DNA from: Glebionis coronaria
Lineage: Eukaryota > Streptophyta > Magnoliopsida > Asterales > Asteraceae
Reading direction: 5' to 3'
NCBI GenBank assembly: GCA_025667525.1
Contig: CM046875.1
Coordinates: 289,000,140-289,064,139 of the forward strand
DNA: 64,000 nt
Shown here: one piece after another, positions 34,111 through 46,410 of the stretch
Position numbering within the stretch: the stretch's first letter is position 1
How the letters are laid out: every line of letters starts with the position of its first letter
The notes under the pieces: model-generated
What the model was told of the DNA's origin: nothing
The model's database searches: none
Seen by the model: the letters and a program-made list of their open reading frames with translations, nothing else
Translations under genes and position numbers: made by a program

Positions 34111-36023
34111 TAATAAGTGTGAAAACACTTATCCTTTTACCACTTATTTCCAATAATAACAAGACCAAAACGTGTATTTTATGTCGTAAAAGTCGGAATT
34201 ATGCGTGGTTTGTGTTTTTATTGTGTTTCAGGATAAAAATATGAAAAAGGGAGAAAACACGGGCTTTCACGGGCTTTTATCGAAGAAAAAGACAAAAGAC
34301 GAAGTCAAAAGATCAAGAGTGCAAAAAGAACGGAAGTCCAAGGCCTATTCTGAAGATTTATAGAAGAAAAAGTCTAAAGACGGAAGTTTAATGAAGTCAA
34401 AGAACTCAAGTCTAATAGAACAAGAAAATTATAAGACGAGTTCAATTTATATCGACAAATCCCAAGACGACGTCGAGAAAGACAAAGAATTTAAATTGAG
34501 TCGAGAAAAAAAGAAGAAAGAGAGAAGACACAAGACCTCTCCACCTCCTATATATACCCTCCTAATGTGTCATTAGGGGGTGTTAGTTAGTTAATTAGTT
34601 AATTTTTATTTTTTATTTTTAAGTGTGTTTTATTTTTCTTCTCTCTAGTTTTTCAAGCTTATCAAAACTTCATTAATCTTGTAATCTTTTGATCTTGATC
34701 TTCAATTTAATCAAGTTTATTTTATAATTCTCATTCTACCTTTCTTAATAATCTATTGTTTTTGCTTAATTAATCATGTAGTGGGTTTAATCTTGCAGAA
34801 TATGTGATTGTTTTGCTTATTTGATTTTCTTATTTGATTGAGCTTATTGACTTGGTGTGTTTAGAGTTTTTAGATTGAGGTGTTTATTTGCTTAATTTTT
34901 ATGTTTAATAGTTTTTTACATAAGTTGATTTTGATAGTTTAATATTTTTGTATAAAAAAAGTTGATTTTAAATTTTTGCGTATTTAGAGTTTTTTAAAAG
35001 TTTTAAAATTGTGTCTTATTAGCTTTTCTTAAAATTAGATTTGGTAAAAGTTTTGGTAAGTGCTTATTTGAATATTGCTTATTTTGATCTTATTCAGATT
35101 CTTTTAAAACCCTTTTAATCCGAACTAGGTATAGTGTTTAACAGATTTTCCCGAATTACGTGTTTGCTTAATATTCGAACTAGCTTCTACCTTCATTTTC
35201 CCGAATTAGGTGGGAGGTAGGGTTTCCGAGTTACGTTTGAGTTGAGTTTTCCCGAATTAAATGCAAATTTTGGTTTCCCGAACTACGTGTGAAACGCACA
35301 TTCCGAGTTAGGTCAAATTTAGTGTATTCCGAATTACTTACTGTTTAATTTCCTGAATTACATCAGAAATTTTGGATTCCGAGTTGTGTATACAATACCA
35401 TTTTCCGAATTAAGTTCCAAGTTGTATTCCGAACTACATGTTCTACTCCATTCCGAATTACATCAGAAAAGCAGATTCCGAATTACATTAGAAATAGCAT
35501 TATTCCAAACTACTTTCAAGAATCACATTCCGAGTTGTGTCTGGGATACGGATTCCGAACTATTTGTTGTTTGAGCATTCCAAATTAGGTTGGAATTGGA
35601 CATATTCCGAACTACGTTGGTAACTAGGATTCCAAATTAGGTTTCAATTTTGGGATTCCTACTTATGTTCAGTTTTTGTTTCCTGTTTAGTTTTGAATCT
35701 TAAGTTTTCCCGCCATTTTTCTTAAGTTTTATTTTATTTGTTTTAACTTAGATTTATTTTAAATTTTTCACTTTTATTAAGTTTTCAAAATTTACTTTTT
35801 AAACTTTTAATTTTTTTGTCGTTTAGTTTTAAACTCTTTATTTTTAGTTTAACTTTTGAAGCTTCCATTTTTACTAAACGACATTTTCATTTTGCCTTTT
35901 AAAGTAGATAATCTCACCAAATCTTTCTTTTCCACCAAGAACGACTGAGTCGCACTTTCAACAGATAATCAATTCGAAAAGACTGGTTCAACAAACTTTC
36001 ATACGAGAAAATCTCTTGTATTA
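34111..36023 (+). repeat. Athila A 5' LTR
   Basis: 1913 bp. Starts with an inverted repeat (ATAAGTGT...ACACTTAT) in the first 25 bp. A TATA-like CCTATATATACCC is at about 34547-34559. Between about 35106 and 35660 lies a set of roughly 20 imperfect repeats with TTCCGAATTA or TTCCGAACTA about every 20-35 bp. Ends CTTGTATTA, two bases before the primer binding site. Confidence 0.88.
35106..35660 (+). repeat. TTCCGAAYTA interspersed tandem motif in Athila A LTR
   Basis: Repeated short motif TTCCGAATTA, TTCCGAACTA or TTCCGAGTTA, each followed by variable sequence of 10-25 bp. The right part recurs at 58277-58480 in the other half of the 3' LTR, which helped to recognise that piece. Confidence 0.8.
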
Positions 36024-36025
36024 AA

Positions 36026-36042
36026 TGGCGCCGCTGCCGGCT
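36026..36042 (+). promoter_or_regulatory. Athila A primer binding site
   Basis: TGGCGCCGCTGCCGGCT two bases after the LTR. It is close to the TGGCGCCGTTGCCGGGG site known from Athila elements, described as matching tRNA-Asp. Confidence 0.8.
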
Positions 36043-36235
36043 CTTTTCGTGAAGATTAACGGTTTTTAGTGAGAGACGCGTTGGATTTTGGGATCCGTTC
36101 ACTTTTGAACGTTATTTTTCGTGTCAAAAATTTTCAAAAATCCATAAAAATTAAAAATTGTCAAAAATCCAAAAAAAATAGAAAAACATAAAAAACCAAA
36201 AATATTTCTTGTCTATCTTTCTTTTCCTTTTGTAG

Positions 36236-37486
36236 GTGTGTATGCGTACTCGTGCTCGTAAGAAGAAAGCAACTCAAGCTGAAGCCGAAACTCAACCTAT
36301 TGTCGCCATGGACAATCGACCAATGATCGAGCTTTTGCAATCGCAAGTAGAGGGCAACACTGATGCTATTGTCATACCCGATATTGGAGCCAACAACTTT
36401 GAGCTCAAATCCGGCTTCATTCAAATGGTCTCTGCTCAACCATTCTTGGGGCGTACACTTGATGATCCTCATGACCATATCAAAAGGTTCCTTCAACTCA
36501 CTAATACGGTCAAGTATAATGGGGTTTCACAAGAGGTAATTCGCTTGCAACTTTTTCCTTTCTCCTTATAGGGAAAAGCTCGGCATTGGCTTGATAAGGA
36601 AATGCCACAAAGTATTCTTACGTGGACGGATTTAGAGACCAAATTCATCAACTACTTTTTCCCACCCTTACGTACTACCGCTTTGCGGAATGAAATCATT
36701 AACTTTGAACAAAAGTACGGTGAGACATTTAGTGAATCTTGGTACCGTTTTAAGGAACTTTTAAGAAAGTGTCCACAACATGGTTTTACGAAAGTACATC
36801 AAATTAATACTTTTTACAATGGATCAAGCATGAATGACCAAGATTCACTAAATAGTGCCTCGGTGGGTAACATTTTGGTTAAGTCTTCTAATGTCGTGTG
36901 GGATATTATTGAGAATAAGTCTAGAGTGCAAACTAAGTGTGTTCGGGCTAATGTGGCTAGTGCTAGTACTAGTGATGCCGACAAGATAATTGATAAGCTT
37001 ACTTCGATTGTTGAAGCACTTGCTCTACAAATCGCTAACAATGCCAAAAACAACAATGCGCAAGTTAATGCTTTGAGTCAGTCATGTGAAATATGCGGGG
37101 GTTCTCATTCATACACCGATTTTCCTTCAACTCATGACAATCCAAAAAATGTATATGTCGCTAACGGTAACTTTTCTACGGGAGGCTATCAAGCACGTCC
37201 TCAAGGTGACCGCAATTTGCTCAGTTGTCGTTCAAACAACTTCCTTTCACCACCCGGTTTCCCTCCTCAAAACCAAAACAATTTCATCCGCAACAATCAA
37301 AACCAAACTCGAGCTCCTAACCAATATCAAACCCAAAGAAACCCATATCCACCTCAAGGCAATAACCAAGTTTCCCAACAACCCGCTTATCAACCACCTG
37401 CCTACCATGCTCTTCCTTCCAACCAACCCACCGCATTTAATCACGAGGTTGAAACTTACATGAGGACTAATGACGTGCTGGTGTAG
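36236..37486 (+). pseudogene. Athila A gag
   Basis: Starts near MRTRARKKKA and has the Athila gag block MDNRPMIELLQSQVEG and ANNFELKSGFIQM. A TAG at 36569-36571 interrupts it where Athila B has Glu (GAG). The same frame continues at MPQSILTWTDLETKFINYFFPP and ESWYRFKELLRKCPQHGF. The knuckle CEICGGSHSYTDF has lost its last Cys, which is kept in Athila B. The C-terminal 100 residues are rich in Asn, Gln and Pro. Open reading ends at 37486. Confidence 0.87.
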
Positions 37487-40358
37487 AATCTTCAGCATCA
37501 AATCATCAACTTGAAAGGAGATATGGCGAAATAAGGGAATGATCTTCAAGCCGATATGCGAAACTCTTTGAGCAGTCAAACGAATGACTTAAGGGATATG
37601 ATGGCTAGTTTCTTCCCAAGTAATCAAGCCTCTAGTGCGGGTTCTCTTTCGAGTAACACCATTGCTAATCCAAGAGGGTAGATGAAAGCAATCACCACCC
37701 GAAATGGCAAAGGTTTAAAGGAACCCGAGATTCCTAAACCTACACCGGTGATTGTGACAAAGGAAAACGAGTCCCCTTCTCTAATTCCTCCACCTTCTAC
37801 TTCCACCCACCACCACCCAAGGATGTGAGTGATAATTCCATTCTAAAGCCTTCATCTCAACCCTATATACCTTATCCCTCAAGGTTGAGGAAAGAGAAGT
37901 TAAAGAACAAGGATGATATTCAGGTTTCTAACTTTCTTAAAATGTTTAAACAATTGAATTTCAACATCTCCTTTGCTAGCCTCACATGCCGAAATATGAT
38001 AAAATTTTTAAAGATCTTCTTAGTGACAAAGAAAATCTTCTTGATATTGCTCAGACCCAACTTAATGAGAATTGCTCCGCAGTGCTCTTAAGGAAATTAC
38101 CAACCAAACTTGGTGATCGTGGTCGTTTTCTCACTCCTTGCAACTTCCACGGGGTAAAGAATTGTATGGCCCTAGCCGATCTAGGTGCTAGTATAAAATT
38201 AATGCCATTAAGTGTTTGGAAACAGTTATCTCTACCCGAGCTAGTCCCCACACGAATGACCTTGGAATTAGCTAACCGTACGGTTGCTTATCCGGTGGGG
38301 ATAGCCGAAGATGTCTTCGTCGGTGTCGACAAATTCACCTTTCCGGTGGATTTTGTTATCGTTGACTACGAGATGGATCCCCGTGTTCCATTAATCGTTG
38401 GACGTCCATTCTTGAGGACCGGTCGCACTCTCATTGATGTAGCCGCAGGCGAATTAATCATGAGAGTTGGTGACGATAAAATCGTCTTTAACATGGGTAA
38501 ACTTTCTAAGCAACCTTATGAACACAAGAGCGTTAATTTCATTGACGTTCTTGATGAGGCTTGTGAAGAACATTTCAAAGACGCTTGTAAAAGTGGTTCT
38601 TCTTCTCTACCCATTGTTGAGACCGTTGCCTCTATTGCTCCCTCACTGACTCCATTTGGAGAAAGTGATTTCCTTTTGAAAGAATTTGAAGCAACTTTAA
38701 GGAATGTGGACTTAAAATATGATGATTCTCCCTCCGATTGGGATGAAGACATTCGTACCATTGAGAAACTTCTCAATGAGGACCATATTTGTCCACCGTA
38801 CCCTAAGGAAATCTCTATCGATGATCCGAATTTGACTACGCCTTCCATCGACAATCCTACGGATTTAGAGCTTAAGGATTTATCGTCTCATCTCGAATAC
38901 GCGTTCCTTGAAGACAATAAGAAGTTACCCGTCATCATCGCAAAGGACTTGAAAGAGGACAAAAAATCTCGACTTATCGACGTGCTGAAGAATCATAAGA
39001 AAGCAATTGCTTGGAAAATTTCCGATATCCGCGGAATTGATCCGAACTTTTGTACTCATAAAATTCTCATAGAAGATGACTTTAAACCCGCAATCCAAAG
39101 CCAAAGAAGGGTTAATCCTAGAATTCATGACGTCATCAAGAAAGAAGTTATCAAACTTCTAGATGCCGGTATGATTTACCCTATTTCGGATTCGCCATGG
39201 GTTAGTCCCCTCCATTGTGTGCCTAAGAAAGGCGGCATAACCGTTGTTTCCAATGAAAATAACGAGTTGATTCCTACTCGACTTGTCACGGGTTGGCGAG
39301 TTTGCATAGACTATCGCAAGATCAATGATGCCACTCACAAGGATCATTTTCCTCTTCCTTTCATGGATCAAATGCTCGAGCGTTTAGCGGGTAATGACTA
39401 TTATTACTTCTTAGACGGTTTCTCCGGGTATTTTCAAATTCCCATCGATCCAAAAGACCAAGAGAAAACCACATTCACTTATCCTTATGGAACATTTGGT
39501 TACAAAAGAATGCCTTTCGGCTTATGCAATGCTCCTGGGACTTTCCAAAGGTGTATGATGGCTATATTCCATGACATGGTTGAAGAAACTATGGAAGTCT
39601 TCATGGATGATTTCTTGGTATATGGTGATTCTTTCTCTACTTGCCTTGCCAATTTAGAACGTATGCTCAAACAGTGTGAAGACACTCGTCTCGGGTGTGA
39701 AGACACTCGTCTCGTTCTTAATTGGGAAAAATGCCATTTCATGGTAAAAGAAGGTATTGTGCTTGGTCATAAAATCTCCAAAGCCGGTCTTGAAGTAGAC
39801 CGTGCTAAAGTTGAAGTGATTGCTAAATTACCTCCTCCTTCAACCGTGAAGGGAGTGAGAAGTTTCCTTGGTCATGCGGGCTTCTATCGTCGTTTCATTC
39901 AAGATTTTTCTAAGATCGCTCGCCCGATGACCCACCTCTTGGAAAAAGATACTCCCTTTATCTTTTCTAAAGAGTGTATTGAATCTTTCAATCTTCTTAA
40001 GGATAAATTAACTAAGGCACCGGTCTTGGTTACCCTTAATTGGGAGTTACCTTTTGAATTGATGTGTGATGCTAGCGACTTTGCTATTGGAGCGGTTTTG
40101 GGACAAAGAATGAACAAACACTTCCAACCAATCCATTATTCTAGCAAGACAATGACGGGGGCTCAATTGCATTATACCACTACCGAAAAAGAGCTTTTAG
40201 CTGTAGTGTATGCTTTTGAAAAATTCCGCCCCTATCTTGTTCTTTCCACCACCATTGTCTATACCGACCATTCCGCGTTGAAGTACTTGTTAACTAAACA
40301 AGATTCCAAGCCAAGACTTCTTCGTTGGGTTTTGCTCCTACAAGAATTTAAAATCTAA
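37487..40358 (+). pseudogene. Athila A protease, reverse transcriptase and RNase H
   Basis: 37487-37985 is the gag-pol linker in mixed frames (PYPSRLRKEKLKNKDDIQV). From 37986 there are 790 open codons. The protease-like motif is MALADLGASIKLMP (about residue 58). RT has VCIDYRKINDATHKDHFPLPF, FLDGFSGYFQIPIDP, MPFGLCNAPGTFQ and the catalytic box FMDD in [13 protein letters not shown]. RNase H has [17 protein letters not shown] and [17 protein letters not shown]. An in-frame 21-bp direct duplication at about 39674-39715 repeats CEDTRLG within RT; Athila B has one copy. The stop TAA at 40356 replaces the GAA of Athila B. Confidence 0.9.
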
Positions 40359-41818
40359 ATTCGTGATAAAAAGGGAGCGAAAAACCTAGCCGCAGATTAT
40401 CTTAGTAGACTCGAGAATCCTTATCAAGGGGAGCTCCAAAATCAAGAGATTAATGACTCTTTTCGCCTTGAGGCCTTGATGTCTATTAACTCCAATCTTG
40501 ATGAAACCCCATGGTTTGCGGACATTGCAAACTATTTGGCGGGTGGAATTCTTAAGGAAGGGTTAACGTCCCAACAAAAGAAAAAGTTCTTTAAAGACAT
40601 TAAGCACTATTTTTGGGACGACCCTTACCTTTTCAAACAATGTGCGGATCTTGTCATTCGTCGGTGTGTTGATGGGCCGGCAGCTTTATTAATCCTAGAA
40701 GCTTGCCATAAAGGACCCACCGGTGGTCACTTTGGTCCTAACTATACCACGAAGAAAGTATTCGACTCTGGATTCTATTGGCCCTCCATTTATCATGACG
40801 CTCATGAAATGGTTAAACATTGTGATGCTTGCCAATGCCAAGGCAAGATCACGCATAAAGATGAGATACCTCAAATTTTCATACAAGAATGTGAAATCTT
40901 TTACGTATGGGGTATCGACTTTATGGGGCCATTTCCATCATTCAAAGGGAACAAGTACATCCTCGTAGCCGATGACTACGTATCTAAATGGGTCGAAGAA
41001 AAGGCTCTTCATACGAACGATGCGAGGGTGGTTGTGAACTTTTTGAAACAACTTTTTGCTCGATTTGGTGTTCCTCGTGCTATCATCAGTGACCGCGGGA
41101 CTCATTTTTGCAATGATCAATTGCTCGAGTCATGGATAAGTACGATGTCAATCACCGTCTTTCCACCGCTTATCATCCCCAAACAAATGGTCAAGCCGAG
41201 ATATCTAACTGTGGATTGAAGAGAATATTAGAGCGTACTGTTGGAAAGCATCGTGCCTCGTGGGCCGATAAGTTAGATGATGCTTTGTGGGCTTTCCGTA
41301 CCACATATAAGACACCTATTGGTTGCACTCCATATCGTCTTGTGTACGGGAAGGCATTCCACCTCCCTATTGAGTTGGAGAATAAGGCGTATTGGGCCTT
41401 GAAGTGCGTTAATTTTGATATCAACAAAGCCGGTGATCTTCGAAAGATTCAACTCAACGAGCTAAATGAACTAAGGAATGAAGCTTATGATAATTCATTG
41501 TTCTACAAGGAGAAAACCAAGCTCATTCATGATGTTAGGATTAAGAACCGAGAGTTTCACGTTGGTTATCAAGTTTTACTCTTTAACTCTCAGTTGAAGA
41601 TCTTCTCGGGCAAGCTTAAGAGCCGTTGGTCAGGTCCATTCACCATCACCAAAGTCTTCCCTTACGGCACCATTGAACTTTCTCAACCAAATGGGCCTAA
41701 TTTTAAAATGAATGGCCAGCGTGTGAAGTTGTACTTTGGTGAGGACATCTCTCATGAGATGATTCCATCCCTCACCACGTTTCCCTTGAATTACTTCTGG
41801 GTCGAGTCAGGCTCGTGA
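40359..41818 (+). pseudogene. Athila A integrase
   Basis: The reading continues in frame after the TAA. Zinc region H...[29 protein letters not shown]. Catalytic core: Asp in [10 protein letters not shown], Asp in [12 protein letters not shown] frameshift near 41130 moves the Glu motif ([17 protein letters not shown]) to the frame of 41132-41818. The C-terminus has [23 protein letters not shown]. The stop at 41816 matches the end of pol in Athila B. Confidence 0.88.
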
Positions 41819-43852
41819 CTCGGTTAACAAAAACAAGCGCTTCTCGGGAGGCAACCCGTTGATCTATCCTTTACGTTTTCATAATAAGTGTAGGGGAGCC
41901 CCGTAGGTGTTTGTTGTCTTGTTTCTTATGATGTGCAGGGATTAAAGCTTCAAAGAGCACTTTTGATGACATTTGATGGCCGTGATTCCGTGTACCCGTC
42001 TTCCCGGTTCTATCCTAAACTGTCGTGATTCAATATTTCATATCTTATATGTTCACATTGAAATCACTATAGTTGTCCTTTCCTTAGCAATATTTAAACA
42101 AATGTGCACAATGTCCTAAGTGTAGGGGAGTTTTACTCCCACATGCTTAAACATTGAGGACAATGTTTATATCAAGTGTAGGGGGGACTTCTATCGAAGT
42201 AAGTGGTCTTTTCCATGAATTTGTCCTCATTTTAACCGGAAAATTTGATTTTTCGACATTTTTCAAAATTTTTAGTCTATTTTGGCCTAGTAGTATAGTA
42301 GTATTTTCCTTTGTTATCGTTATTTACTTTCCTTGCTAGAATAAATTTTTTAATAAAGTGGTTTTAATTTTTCAACGTTGTGAATCTTTTGACTCAACCC
42401 GAGTTTACTTATCCAAGTTTACTCTAGCTAGTATCCTTAACGTGTTTAAGTCAAGTTTTGCTAGGCTTTTATATAGGGAACTTTAAAACACGAAAGTCTT
42501 AACTCTTACGGGTTAAGAACAAGAACTTTTCGCAAGTTCCTATAATTGATCCTAGAAAGTCGTTTATCAAGGGAACTTTAAAATGCGAATTCTAAACTTG
42601 AAAGAGTCTAAGAAGTTGCAAGATCCTATAGATGACTTGAAAACCCAAAACTTTGACTTAATTGGCTAAGCATCCACGAGTCTCATTCCTTGAGATTTTA
42701 AATTGTGGAGAACGAGAGATGATAGAGTCAATTATAAGTTTGGTATTCTTTCATAAATTTATGTGAGTTGATCATAAGCTTTTTCTCCCATCGCTTGTTA
42801 ATAAATATATTTGCAATAAATAAGGTTGTACGATTTGAAAGATTACTTAGCTTCTAGCCCAAGATCGTTTAAAACTTGCTCGGTATTAATTAGAGTTCAT
42901 AGCCAAGGCATAACTTATTGAAGCGGGATGCGAAGATTGGCGAGTCCGAAAAGGCCCTAACAAGGCATGAGGTCTACATTTTGTTGCTAAAGATCCCAAG
43001 TGATGTGAAGAATAATTTATCAAAAATCAATATAAAGGATCGAGACACGACGAAAAGCAAATACTCCCCTAAAGATCATGGAGAAGTCTATCCGAAAAGA
43101 CCCTAGCAAGGTATGAGGATAAATAGATTCAAGTCCTAAAAGGAGGCAGATCGTTGTATATCAAAATCCAAAATAAAGATTGGATAAAAATGAAGAAGTC
43201 GTGGTCCAAATATGAAGAATCTCTCAAAAACTTCAAGTGAAGAAATTCCTATTATGAAGAGAAGACCATAATTTCAAGAACGTCTATCAAGATTAGAAGT
43301 ATGAAGTCGCTGCCAAATATCGGTCCGAGAAAGGTCTCAAATCGTGAAGCGAGTTATGCCAAGATATGAATTTTATGAGGTCCCGAGAAGCAGTTTTAAA
43401 AGATTTTGTCCTTTAGCTAAATATTGATTAAATCGTCCCACTTTATTTTCAGCCTAAATAAACTATCGAAATAAGTCAAACAATGCATCCTCGTGATCAT
43501 TCAAGACAATCATAAAATACAAGAGATACACCTAAGAATAAGGGGGTCTAAGTGAATAATTGGGCCACATGAGTTCGTGTTAGTTTGCTAACTTATAATA
43601 ACAATGATCTCGTTTATAAGCTTGGTACGGGGAACGTGAAACTTGAGGGTGATAAACATTCATGACATGCCAAAGCCTAATGTAAGTCTTTGATTTCCTT
43701 ACTTGTTTTGTATATATTTCTATCTTTTTAGTTTCCTTAATTTTTAGTATTTAATAAAGGCCAAGGTGGGTTATTTATGATGAAAAATGTAAAACGTGAT
43801 TTGAAATTAATGCATTGCATGACGGCATTGCAAAGGTCAAGTGTAGGGGATT
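41819..43852 (+). other. Athila A 3' internal non-coding region
   Basis: About 2 kb between pol and the 3' LTR. No envelope-like ORF; the longest open stretch is about 60 codons. The motif AAGTGTAGGGG appears at about 41887, 42118, 42175 and finally at 43839-43850 next to the LTR, where it should be the real polypurine tract. The block ACATGC.TAAACATTGAGGAC follows the second. The region shares many blocks with 53508-55480 of Athila B. Confidence 0.75.
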
Positions 43853-44016
43853 TAATAAGTGTGAAAACACTTATCCTTTTACCACTTATTTCCAATAATA
43901 ACAAGACCAAAACGTGTATTTTATGTAGTAAAAGTCGAAATTATGCGTTGTTTGTTTTTTTATTGTGTTTCGGGATAAAAATATGAAAAAGGTAGAAAAC
44001 ACGGGCTTTCACAGGC
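43853..44016 (+). repeat. Athila A 3' LTR, first piece
   Basis: Matches 34111-34275 of the 5' LTR with about 7 differences, then stops abruptly at TTTTATC (44017-44023), a short string shared with Athila-B-type sequence. The middle of the LTR (about 1.17 kb) is missing. The remainder is at 58277. Confidence 0.87.
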
Positions 44017-44172
44017 TTTTATCTTTTCATCGTCCTTTAATTTCTTTTTATTGTAGTAGTAATAATATATCTTAATAAAGGCCAAGATGGGTTAATTATG
44101 AGAAAAAGGTAACTTTATGCTTTAAAATTATGCTTTGCATGGGGTCATTGCAATGGTCAAGTGTAGGGGATT
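44017..44172 (+). repeat. Fragment of a B-type Athila internal 3' end
   Basis: Nearly identical to 55325-55480, the last 156 bp before the 3' LTR of Athila B, including the polypurine tract GTGTAGGGGA. It stands directly before the 5' LTR of Athila B, so two B-type elements once shared this LTR. Confidence 0.85.
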
Positions 44173-46321
44173 TAATAAGTGTGTAAACACTTATCCTTTT
44201 TCCACTAAAATCAAAGAAAAACAAGACCTAATCATGAGTTTAATATCGTAAAAGTCAGAATTTACGCATGGTTTTGTGTTTTTGTGTGAAATAGGTACAA
44301 AAGATCAAAAGGAAAGAAAACATGGGATTTCGCGGTCAATTGTTGAAGAAAAGTCAAAGAAAGAGACAAAGACAAAGTCAAAGAACCAAAAGTGTACCGA
44401 AGATCATGAAAACCGGCAAAATCGACACGGGTTTAAAGGAAAGAACAAGGAAGCCGAAATCGAGCTCGTTTTTAGTGGATTTAATCTTATTGGAGTTAAT
44501 TGGGCCTTGTAGGTTCCACATTTGCTTATTGGGCTTGAAAGCCCAATAGAGGATGGAGTCTACTATCTTTTTATATCCAAGCCGAATTTCAAAGCCCATT
44601 TGGCAATGCTAACAATGGACAAATATAATGAAAATGGGCCCAAGCCCAAACTACCAAAGTAATAACATGGAAGGAAAAATAAGCCCAAGCCCATAAGCTA
44701 ACCATGGATATTTAAAGTGAAAACAAATTCACTTATTTCTTGGTCAAACTTTCATAAACCATTTATTCACCAAACCGAAACAACACATTTACCCACACAC
44801 ACATAAAACCTTCGATATTAACAAAGTCATTTCTTCTCTCTCTTCCAAATAAACCAGACACCACTTTTTTACCCCCAAACCCTAATAACCCGAATTTGGG
44901 GGTTTCTGATTTATAGCGCGTGTAAACACACGCACTTTAAATAAATCCCCATGAATACCGGATTAAGAAGATGGTGGTCCTCTATCAGACGTGGCATCCT
45001 ACCTTGATCCTGATTGGTTTATACACCTCACCATCACCATCTCTCCAATTAAATCAAGCCACGTCCTCATCAAAATAGCACAACAAACACAAAAGATGCC
45101 AAGGTGGTGATCCGTGTGACCCAGGAGGATTTCCAGCCGTTTGATCAAGAAAGAGAAGATAGATGAAGGATTTGCGGCCAAGATTGCTCTCCGTGCTCAT
45201 CAAGCATCACACCAACAGTTTTAGGGTTTGCCTATAAAACCCCCATCATTTCTATAATTTGGTGTGCAATTTTTTTACTTTCTAGTTATTATTCTAAATA
45301 GTTTTTAGATTAATTGTATTTTACTTTTTCAGTATTTGTAATGAATTTCGTTTATTAATAAAAAAATTATTCAGTTAAATCTTGTCTCGTTTCTTTTCTG
45401 TTAATGTTTATTATTATTGCAATTTACTCTTTAAACTGTTAGTTATAATAATAATAAAATTTATTTAATCAAATTAATTAATAATTTGTGTTAAATAAAG
45501 AAAATAAAAGTGGATAGAAAAACTTCCCCACTGGAAGTTTAAATTAAAACTGGTTCGAATAGTAGTATTTGGTTCGAGAATGATGGTGACGTTTGGGGTG
45601 AAAGGTGATCTTGTCTTTGGTTAAGGTGGTGGTATCATCTCGGTTAGGTAAGACGGCTCAGCACCGCATCTTCGTCTCAAAGGTTTACGTCATCAGGTTT
45701 ATTTCTTATTGTTTTATTTACAAGTTTTGATTGAATATGTTTTAGTGATAAATCTGCTTGCTAATATCTGCTTTGTTTATTAGTTAATTTGTTTTGTTTT
45801 GGTTTCTGTTAATTAGTGGTTAATATATGCTTGCTAGAAGTTTAATCTGCTTTACGTTTGATTGGATCGAGTTTGTTTTGTTTAGTTAAGTTTTTTTTTA
45901 GTATTATTGAATCTGAGTAATCTGTATTTGCTTGAGTAGCTAATCGTTGCACTTTTGTTTGCTTGGGTTGCTGATTATTTAGGTCTATCTGATTATTTTC
46001 AGTTTAGGTCTTTTAAGCTTATTTGATTTCATTGAGTTTTGTTTTGCTGATTTTGGGTTTGAATCTGATAGTTTTGCTAGGATAATTCTGCATATCTTGC
46101 TTATTGTTTGGATTTGCCGTTTGTATTATTGTTAGGACTTATTAGGACTTATTTGCTTATTTGATTTTATTGAGTTATTTTTGTTTATTATTGTTTAAGT
46201 TTAGATTTGTTTATTTGCTGATTTGGTCATCTGTGCTTATTTAGTTTTGTTGAGTTGCTGATATACATTAAGCCTTCAGATTCATTTAATCTGAATGTTC
46301 ATTACTGATTTCTATCAGTTT

Positions 46322-46324
<3 letters not shown>

Positions 46325-46406
<82 letters not shown>
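46325..46406. repeat. (TA)n microsatellite in Athila B 5' LTR
   Basis: About 80 bp of TA repeats, absent from the same place in the 3' LTR (57624-57636, AAAAAAAATATAATC). It therefore expanded after insertion and accounts for most of the LTR length difference. Confidence 0.9.
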
Positions 46407-46408
<2 letters not shown>

Positions 46409-46410
46409 CA

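Noticed and set aside
41819..43852. Envelope-like gene of Athila A
   Set aside because: No open frame above about 60 codons and no transmembrane pattern in the region; the same holds for 53508-55480.
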